A stretch of DNA of 47,766 nucleotides, taken from positions 1 to 47,766 of the forward strand of contig NZ_KZ477992.1 in assembly GCF_002837185.1 (NCBI RefSeq), in the 5' to 3' direction. Below, one piece after another: positions 42,075 through 47,766 of this stretch. The stretch's first letter is position 1. Every line of letters begins with the position of its first letter. Under the pieces are notes generated by a model that was given only the letters and a program-made list of their open reading frames with translations, made no database searches and was not told where the DNA came from. A program made the position numbers and the translations under genes. The stretch is from Pseudomonas fluorescens. Its GTDB lineage: Bacteria > Pseudomonadota > Gammaproteobacteria > Pseudomonadales > Pseudomonadaceae.

Positions 42075-43823
42075 ATGATTTATGAAAATGTTGATCCGCA
42101 ACTGCTCGCCTTTTTGCAGAATCCCATGAAGTTTACATCGCCCCTTCCGCCCGCAGGCAAAAGCCTGAAATGGCATGCGCGAATGCTTTACAAGTTTACG
42201 ATGCTGCGCAGGTTTATCAGTGCCGAGCAGGTACAGGCGTTGCTGTGGGAGAAAATTAAGAATAATTTGGAGAAGGCTGAAAACTCTCTGCCTCAATTAA
42301 TTTTTGAAGATCATGTGCCGCTCAATCAGGACACGGTGCATCGTTTTACTGATGAGTTGTATCGATATTTCAGAATTGTATTTTTACCGTGTGATGCTAC
42401 GTCGGCATCGCAAAAGGAAATGCTCGCTGCCTTTAGTAAATCTTATACCTGGGCGGCGCTTGAATATACCTGTAATAGAATTTCCGAGAATCTTGAGCTT
42501 CGTGCAGTGCACAACTTATCGATCTTGGCGAATGAAAGGTTGTGGTTGGGTTACTACCTGAGTGAAGTGTATTTTCTGATAGGTCATGGGCTCTTGAGCG
42601 CCAAGCTGCACGGGAAAACGCTAAAGATAGTGCCTACCGCCAAGCTACAGGTGCGATTAAAGGCTTACTGGCTTGCGGAGGTCACTGAAGCTAATTCTAA
42701 TATCGGTGATATTTTAAGTCGGCATGACATTGTACCTATGCTGCATGAACGAGGTCGTCTGACACCAGAATTACGCAAGCTGTTAGTGGATCAAACGTTG
42801 GATAAATGTCTGTCCATACATTCAAACTACCTGTCGCCGACCATGACGAACCATCCTAAGTATCAATATTTGCGAGAGGTTGTTGATTTTGCAATTCACC
42901 TTGAGCTACGTGCGATGTCAGGTGAACGCTCGACCAGCGAGGAGTACATGAGAAGTATCGTCAGCCCGGCAACGGTGGATATGATTAATAGCGCCCTCGC
43001 TGGACGATTACCGACGCTTGATTCGGCCAGCAGTTTTGTTGAGTACAAGGGCGGCATGTATCTAAGGGGCGCGCTGAATTTCAAGTACGGGCTGAGAAAA
43101 TTTGTCAGGTACCTGCTCGGTGAGGTGCTGGTTAATCAGAAGGGCCCTGACTTTGGCCATCTACTGGGTGTTGGCTTCGAAAAAGACTATGTTTTAAATT
43201 ATATTCGCAGTCTCAATGACCCTCGCCTGAAAATTTATGAGGAGTTCAAACCAGGTAATAATGCGAAAATCAAGGGGTATGATGTTGATCTGATTATTCA
43301 AGATGTAGATGAGGATATTTATTATTTCGTGCAGGTTAAGCATCAGCTGTCGGAAATTCCTACATATCTTTCCGAGCAGTGCGAGTTGTTTCTAAATGCG
43401 AACTTTCGTAAGGGTTTTATTCAGCAATTAGGCGTTCTGAAAGATAACCTTTCTGACGATAGTATCAGGCGCAAGCTCAGTCAACATGGATTGGCCGGCG
43501 CTCGCCCGGATAATACCCACTTCATACTATTGCATAACGTCCCTTTCTTGAATTTCTATGAGCTTGATGGGATTTTCTTCTACGAGTGGAACTTGCTCAG
43601 GAATATTTTACAGGGTGGGCGGGTACAGATTCGTAAAAACCGAAACATCGCAGAGGAACGGGTCATTAGCAAACCACGTTTGCACCGGCCGCAGGAGATG
43701 GTAGAAGCTTATTTCAAGGATTCGCAAAGCGGAAAGCAAATGAGGGAGCACTACGATATTTATCGAAGGGCCTACGTTAGCTTTGCTTTTGATGACCTTG
43801 ATGTGATCTGCAAGCTATTGTGA
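42075..43823 (+). CDS. Putative PD-(D/E)xK nuclease-like protein, 582 residues
   Basis: Family not recognised. The N-terminal 330 residues are mostly helical and have no motif I know. Residues about 363-425 carry a pattern that fits a PD-(D/E)xK nuclease core of the Mrr-like kind: E369 in GVGFEKDYV (helix 1), D403/D405 in GYDVDLII, and Q420/K422 in YYFVQVKHQ (QxK variant). The C-terminal 150 residues are mixed. Codon use is clearly AT-richer than in flanking genes, which suggests horizontal transfer. AGGA precedes the ATG. No methylase or other partner is adjacent. A single-gene defence or DNA-processing role is inference. Confidence 0.6.
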   Translation: MIYENVDPQLLAFLQNPMKFTSPLPPAGKSLKWHARMLYKFTMLRRFISAEQVQALLWEKIKNNLEKAENSLPQLIFEDHVPLNQDTVHRFTDELYRYFRIVFLPCDATSASQKEMLAAFSKSYTWAALEYTCNRISENLELRAVHNLSILANERLWLGYYLSEVYFLIGHGLLSAKLHGKTLKIVPTAKLQVRLKAYWLAEVTEANSNIGDILSRHDIVPMLHERGRLTPELRKLLVDQTLDKCLSIHSNYLSPTMTNHPKYQYLREVVDFAIHLELRAMSGERSTSEEYMRSIVSPATVDMINSALAGRLPTLDSASSFVEYKGGMYLRGALNFKYGLRKFVRYLLGEVLVNQKGPDFGHLLGVGFEKDYVLNYIRSLNDPRLKIYEEFKPGNNAKIKGYDVDLIIQDVDEDIYYFVQVKHQLSEIPTYLSEQCELFLNANFRKGFIQQLGVLKDNLSDDSIRRKLSQHGLAGARPDNTHFILLHNVPFLNFYELDGIFFYEWNLLRNILQGGRVQIRKNRNIAEERVISKPRLHRPQEMVEAYFKDSQSGKQMREHYDIYRRAYVSFAFDDLDVICKLL

Positions 43824-43905
43824 AGGTAATCGCTGCGGTGACGTGGACGTATGACCATGCTATAAGTACTGATCAGCGTTCGCGCCACCAACCCTTTCGA
43901 ATTTT

Positions 43906-44274
43906 TCAGAGTAAGTGCTTTGAAATCAACCGTGAAATCTCCACAATCGAAGTCTTCCCGGTAAATTCAAACTTCACCTTCCCCAGCGACGAAAAGTAAA
44001 TCTCCAACTCCGAATCCAGATCGAACGTCCCCGACGTTTCCACCGAATACGCCACGATGTTCTTGTACGGCAGCGACGTGAAGTCCTTCTTGCTGCCGGT
44101 AATCCCCTGCACGTTCACCGCGATGATGCGCTTGGTGGTGAACACCACGCCGTCGCGCATGGCCTTGTACGCGTCCACCACTTCTTCGCCGTCGAGCAGC
44201 AATGAAGCCACGCGTTCGGCGTATTCGTTGTTCTGTTTGAGCTTGAAGAAGCCTTTGTTGTTGAAGTCGATCAT
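43906..44274 (-). CDS. Bacterial PH-domain protein
   Basis: A 122-residue protein of the bacterial pleckstrin-homology (bPH_1) family. It has an N-terminal helix and a beta-sandwich with GVVFTTKRIIAVNVQGITGSKKDFTSLPYKNI as the characteristic region (residues 42-73). GAGGGCAGG lies before the ATG. Function of these small cytoplasmic PH proteins is unclear. Codon use is back to the high-GC host pattern, marking the right edge of the island. Confidence 0.85.
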   Translation of the reverse strand: MIDFNNKGFFKLKQNNEYAERVASLLLDGEEVVDAYKAMRDGVVFTTKRIIAVNVQGITGSKKDFTSLPYKNIVAYSVETSGTFDLDSELEIYFSSLGKVKFEFTGKTSIVEISRLISKHLL

Positions 44275-44432
44275 GTGCCTGCCCTCGGGTGAATGGTGCG
44301 ATCGGTGTATGACGTTTTGATCACGGATCTGTATCTAACGCGCGCATTTTGAACGCCCTACCATGGTGTCCAACTCTACAACGTTGAGCGGATGTTTCGC
44401 GTCGACAGAACAACCGTCCAGGGAGCCCCACC

Positions 44433-45068
44433 ATGCCCGAACTGTCCAGCTGGCTTGCCTATGCGCTGATATCACTGGGCATGGTGCTGACACCCGGCCC
44501 GAACATGATTTACCTTATTTCCCGGTCGATCTGCCAGGGGCGCACCGCCGGGTTTATCTCCCTGGGCGGCGTGGCGCTGGGGTTTCTGGTTTATATGCTG
44601 TGCGCCGCCTTGGGTATTACCGCGTTGGTGATGGCGGTGCCCTTCGCCTACGACGCGCTGCGCTTTGGCGGGGCGCTGTACCTGGCCTATCTGGCCTGGC
44701 AGGCGGTCAAGCCGGGTGGCCGTTCGCCGTTTCAGGTGCAAAGCCTGCCCCAGGACAGCCCGCGCAAATTGTTCACCATGGGCCTGGTGACCAACCTGCT
44801 GAACCCCAAGGTGGCGGTGATGTATCTGTCGTTGCTGCCCCAGTTCATCGACCCGAACGGCCATGGCAGTGTGCTGATGCAATCCCTGGTGCTGGGCTTC
44901 ACGCAGATTCTTATCAGCGTGAGCGTGAACGCAGTGATTGCCACCCTGGCGGGGTCTATCGCCATGTTTTTCGTCACCCGGCCGGGGTGGCAGGTGGTGC
45001 AGCGCTGGCTGATGGGGTCGGTGTTGATGGGGTTGGCGGTGCGGATGGTGGTGGAAGGGCGGCGGTAG
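44433..45068 (+). CDS. LysE-family amino acid exporter
   Basis: A 211-residue membrane protein with six predicted helices. The LysE/RhtB signature TPGPNMIYLISRS is in the first loop (about 20-32), and NLLNPKVAVMYLS follows in the third region. It exports an amino acid or derivative; the specific substrate is unknown. GGGAG lies 6 bases before the ATG. Confidence 0.9.
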   Translation: MPELSSWLAYALISLGMVLTPGPNMIYLISRSICQGRTAGFISLGGVALGFLVYMLCAALGITALVMAVPFAYDALRFGGALYLAYLAWQAVKPGGRSPFQVQSLPQDSPRKLFTMGLVTNLLNPKVAVMYLSLLPQFIDPNGHGSVLMQSLVLGFTQILISVSVNAVIATLAGSIAMFFVTRPGWQVVQRWLMGSVLMGLAVRMVVEGRR

Positions 45069-45075
45069 TGGCTGG

Positions 45076-45405
45076 TTACAGAATGGCCTTCAGGTAATTC
45101 TTGAGTGCGTCGAGCGGGGCATTGAGGTCTTCCAGTCTCGGCGCCTGGCGCATGTCCCGCGTAAGCCGTTGCAGCTCGCGCCCCATCACGGTCGTGGCGC
45201 CGCCCAGTGATTCGAGTGCTGAGGTCAGGCACTCATCAAGCTTCAACCGAATCCCCGCCAAATCCCCCTGGCGCACCAACAACCCAAACACCTCGCGGTC
45301 GTACGCCTCCATCACCGGATCATCGCGCAAAACCGGGCTGCCGCCGTCCGTCTCGTGCACCAGCTTCAGGGCAAAGAGCGCAACCGCTTCCAGCGTCAAT
45401 TCCAT
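45076..45405 (-). CDS. Small conserved helical protein
   Basis: A 109-residue acidic, all-helical protein (VALFALKLVHETDGGSPVLRD near the N-terminus) without signal peptide. AGGAACC precedes the ATG. Family not recognised; similar proteins appear to be part of the Pseudomonas core genome. It converges with the LysE gene, with a 7-base gap. Confidence 0.65.
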   Translation of the reverse strand: MELTLEAVALFALKLVHETDGGSPVLRDDPVMEAYDREVFGLLVRQGDLAGIRLKLDECLTSALESLGGATTVMGRELQRLTRDMRQAPRLEDLNAPLDALKNYLKAIL

Positions 45406-45623
45406 GGTTTTGGTTCCTGCGGTTTTGGGGGAGGGCGATGATCACTGTTCTGCGCGGGAAAAAAAAGACCCAATAGTGTGAACCGGTTGGCTTGCGCAGC
45501 CGTAGTGTCGGCTGCCCAAGGAACGATATTAATTAGCCATGCTCCAACTCGGCGTGCCAAGTGCACCCGGTCGCCAGAAGGATAGGGTGCAAGACCTAAC
45601 CCACTACAAGGATGCAAACACTC

Positions 45624-46520
45624 ATGCAGTCATCCCCCACCCAAACGCCATCCGCCACCGGCGAACTGATCGCCAGTTTTCGCCACGGCAAGGGTTTCCT
45701 GATCTTCAGTTTGATATTTGGCGTCGCGTTGCTGGGGCTCGCGGTGTTTGTGCTGTACCTGGGCACCATCCTGCCGGTGGACAGTCACGGCCCCGTCGTC
45801 GGCCAGACGTCGCGCGGCCTGTCATTCAGCTTCAGCAGCCCCCAAACCCTAATCTACTTCACCAGCGCCTTGCTCACCGTTCTTGCGTTGGGCGTGTTTG
45901 CCGGTTACGCCTGGCACAGAAAACTGCGTGCGCCGCGTTACAACGTGTATGAGCACGGCATCGAGCGCTTCATCAACGACCAGCGCGACTACACCGCCTT
46001 CGCTGACATTGAAGACCTGTACCTGTTCGGCTCCGGGCAAACCGTGATGACCGGCATGATCACCAACCTGGCCTACCGTCGTAACGCGTCGGAGCCGTTT
46101 CACCGAGTGATTGAAACCCTCAAGGGTTTTTACCAGTTCCAGCAGTTGGTGCGCGAGCTGCATGTACGCGCGCGCATGCCGGTGGTGATCGCGACGCTGG
46201 AAACGGGTGGGTCGGTGACGTTCAACTGCATCAGCTCGGGGCAGGTCTGGGGTAAGCGCATGAGCGGCAACTTCCTGAACATCACCACCTCGCCGATTGT
46301 GGTCAGCCGCGCATTCCTGCAATACCAGGGCCGCACAGTGCCGATGTCTTCGCTGCGCACCGTGGACCTCAATGCCTGGACCGAAAAAGTGGTGATCAAG
46401 GACGAGAGTGGCAACGCCGTATTGTCCACCATCGCCACCGGCATCCTGAGCCACGACCTGTTCCTCAACACCCTCGATGCGGTATTGGCGGTCGAAGAAC
46501 AAACCCGCGAGCTGGCGTGA
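45624..46520 (+). CDS. Membrane protein with two N-terminal helices
   Basis: A 298-residue protein with two transmembrane helices (about 26-47 and 76-95) followed by a soluble cytoplasmic part of about 200 residues. That part has a beta-rich PH-like pattern (YNVYEHGIERFIN, AFADIEDLYLF). Start 45624 is preferred because AAGGA is then 11 bases upstream; the ATG at 45612 sits directly on that sequence. Function unknown. It forms an operon with the next small membrane gene (30-base gap). Confidence 0.7.
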   Translation: MQSSPTQTPSATGELIASFRHGKGFLIFSLIFGVALLGLAVFVLYLGTILPVDSHGPVVGQTSRGLSFSFSSPQTLIYFTSALLTVLALGVFAGYAWHRKLRAPRYNVYEHGIERFINDQRDYTAFADIEDLYLFGSGQTVMTGMITNLAYRRNASEPFHRVIETLKGFYQFQQLVRELHVRARMPVVIATLETGGSVTFNCISSGQVWGKRMSGNFLNITTSPIVVSRAFLQYQGRTVPMSSLRTVDLNAWTEKVVIKDESGNAVLSTIATGILSHDLFLNTLDAVLAVEEQTRELA

Positions 46521-46550
46521 GCCGGCAGCGTTAAGGATGAGGACTGAACG

Positions 46551-46835
46551 ATGATCTATCGCGGTGCAGGCTGGCTCACCTTGTTTACACCCGTGGCGAT
46601 GGTGCTGCTGGTGATGTGGTTGTGGCCGGATCCGAGCGTCAAGCCTGGCAATACGTCGCTTACGCAAGTGTTGATGGGGTTCGGGATTGGCTCGGCGATC
46701 AACGTTGTGCTGGGCTTTGTATTGAATCGAAAGGTTCACGCCGACGGCGTGCGTCATCACTTCTTTTTCATGCCCATGCAATGGCCGGCGCTGGCGATCA
46801 CGCTGGTGTGCGCGCTGATCGCCCTGTTGAAATAA
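46551..46835 (+). CDS. Small three-helix membrane protein
   Basis: A 94-residue protein with three predicted membrane helices (about 8-24, 41-59 and 78-93) and HHFFFMPMQW between helices 2 and 3. AGGA precedes the ATG. Unknown family, probably co-transcribed with the upstream two-helix protein and perhaps its partner. Confidence 0.7.
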   Translation: MIYRGAGWLTLFTPVAMVLLVMWLWPDPSVKPGNTSLTQVLMGFGIGSAINVVLGFVLNRKVHADGVRHHFFFMPMQWPALAITLVCALIALLK

Positions 46836-46837
46836 GC

Positions 46838-47308
46838 TTACCGACCGCTCGGCAAGGGCGGTCGGGTTTCGACTTGTTCGAGGCTTATGCGATACGTGGT
46901 GTAAGTGTCGCCATCCCTCAGGTAAAGATCGCTGCGATAACGGCTGACGGCGCCCTTGAGTTTGATGTGCAGGCCGTTGGCGACGCGCTGGATGACCACG
47001 TCTTGCAAGTCGGTGTCCGAGACCAGGAACGGCGGGGTTTTGCCGAGGTACACCTTCATGGTTGCGTCTGTCGATTCACGGTAATCCATATAGAACTTCA
47101 GCGTCTTGGGCTCCGAACGGTCCCTGGCTTCCTCGACGATATAAAGCCATTCCCCCGGTATGAAGTTTTGCTTCAGGACTATTTGGGGGGGAAGCTCGGG
47201 TTTGTGCACATAGGCATAAATGAGAAACCCCGCAAGGCAGAGCGCGGCGATAATCGCCAGGTACTTTTTGAGCCTGAGCTTCAGGGCTTGCCATTGGGTT
47301 TTATTCAT
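46838..47308 (-). CDS. Single-pass membrane protein of unknown function
   Basis: A 156-residue protein. A basic N-terminus is followed by one membrane helix (about 18-35: LAIIAALCLAGFLIYAYV) and a periplasmic beta-rich domain (about 40-156). The start at 47308 gives a proper membrane anchor; a longer frame reaching 47395 overlaps the cupin gene and is less likely. No strong ribosome binding site. Family not recognised. Confidence 0.6.
   Translation of the reverse strand: MNKTQWQALKLRLKKYLAIIAALCLAGFLIYAYVHKPELPPQIVLKQNFIPGEWLYIVEEARDRSEPKTLKFYMDYRESTDATMKVYLGKTPPFLVSDTDLQDVVIQRVANGLHIKLKGAVSRYRSDLYLRDGDTYTTYRISLEQVETRPPLPSGR
46841..46868. terminator. Hairpin between convergent membrane-protein genes
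   Basis: CCGACCGC / GCGGTCGG (46841-46848 and 46858-46865) with a 9-base loop is followed by a short GTTT on the plus strand. It may end the plus-strand pair. It overlaps the last codons of the convergent gene. Confidence 0.45.
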
Positions 47309-47385
47309 AAGTTTCAACGTTGGATATGAAGACGGTGTCATTGCGGTGCATTGATGATAATCGTGTCCAGACCCAAAGGCAGTGT

Positions 47386-47760
47386 TCAAATCCACTGATC
47401 ATTCAAGGCGGTACGGTCCCCACCTTCATGGCCAGTGTTTAAAATGCCCTTAGGCTCAATCATCATCAGCTTGGCTTCGCCTTCGGCGGCCGTGCGGTGC
47501 ACTACGCCACGAGGGACCACATACAGTTCGCCTGGCGCCACATAGACCGGGCCGTCCGGCAGGTCGATACGCAGCGTGCCTTCCAGCACCAGGAATGCCT
47601 CGTCGGTTTCGGGATGGGCGTGCCAGATGAATTCGCCCTCGATGCGTACCACTTTGAATTGGTAGTCGTTCATCTCGGCGACGACGCGCGGGCTCCATTG
47701 TTGGTCGATGAGGGCGGCTTTTTGGGTGAGGTTTATGGGGGCGGCGGGAGGCTGAGCCAT
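47386..47760 (-). CDS. Cupin-domain protein
   Basis: A 124-residue single-cupin protein. Motif 1 reads IWHAHPETDEAFLVLEG (metal ligands H46, H48, E53 by position), and motif 2 is PRGVVHRT with the fourth ligand, His. It should bind a divalent metal. The substrate is unknown; small cupins of this kind include mannose-6-phosphate-isomerase-like and dioxygenase-like proteins. The start lies 6 bases from the window edge, so the upstream region is not visible. Confidence 0.88.
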   Translation of the reverse strand: MAQPPAAPINLTQKAALIDQQWSPRVVAEMNDYQFKVVRIEGEFIWHAHPETDEAFLVLEGTLRIDLPDGPVYVAPGELYVVPRGVVHRTAAEGEAKLMMIEPKGILNTGHEGGDRTALNDQWI

Positions 47761-47766
47761 GACGGA

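Overview
The window is chromosomal DNA of a fluorescent Pseudomonas, most likely of the P. fluorescens group. The signs are high-GC coding sequence, a cyoABCDE oxidase operon, a NorR/flavohemoglobin pair, the bphOP phytochrome genes, a Tat-exported PtaA-like transaminase, and four copies of an inverted intergenic repeat of the REPIN type (core GTGGGAGGGGGCTTGC) known from this group.

Layout. 0-6 kb: a minus-strand run (ABM-domain membrane protein, folM, folE, folX, DUF1244, HopJ-like) that makes tetrahydromonapterin. It lies next to a MerR regulator of the cobalamin-less LitR type, a PilZ-like protein, a short LOV blue-light receptor and a flavodoxin. 6-15 kb: a probable lipid or xenobiotic catabolic cluster (class II aldolase, alpha/beta hydrolase, hydroxyacyl-CoA-type SDR, DUF1302, DUF1329, MalT-like LuxR regulator). 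15-20 kb: AraC regulator and EamA exporter, then norR divergent from hmp, with NorR-type sites and a sigma-54-like promoter between them. 20-27.5 kb: dsbB, cyoABCDE and queC. 27.5-34.6 kb: an overlapping XRE regulator and VUT-family (queuosine-precursor type) transporter, the Tat-exported aminotransferase, a protein of unknown function, a PAS-GGDEF cyclase and a PhoD-like phosphatase. 34.7-38.2 kb: bphP, bphO and a lone receiver protein, which form a red/far-red light module. 38.4-40.6 kb: cytochrome c, a quinone reductase and its LysR regulator. 40.6-44.3 kb: an AT-richer accessory island holding a collapsed S-type bacteriocin, one intact and one frameshifted cloacin-type immunity gene, and a 582-residue protein with a putative PD-(D/E)xK nuclease core. 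44.3-47.8 kb: small core genes (PH domain, LysE exporter, membrane proteins of unknown function, cupin).

The main themes are light sensing at two wavelengths (LOV with LitR, and BphOP with a receiver), defence against nitric oxide, aerobic respiration, and a decayed bacteriocin locus beside an uncharacterised nuclease-like gene. The last of these is the best candidate for undescribed biology. I saw no tRNA, rRNA, transposase or CRISPR array.
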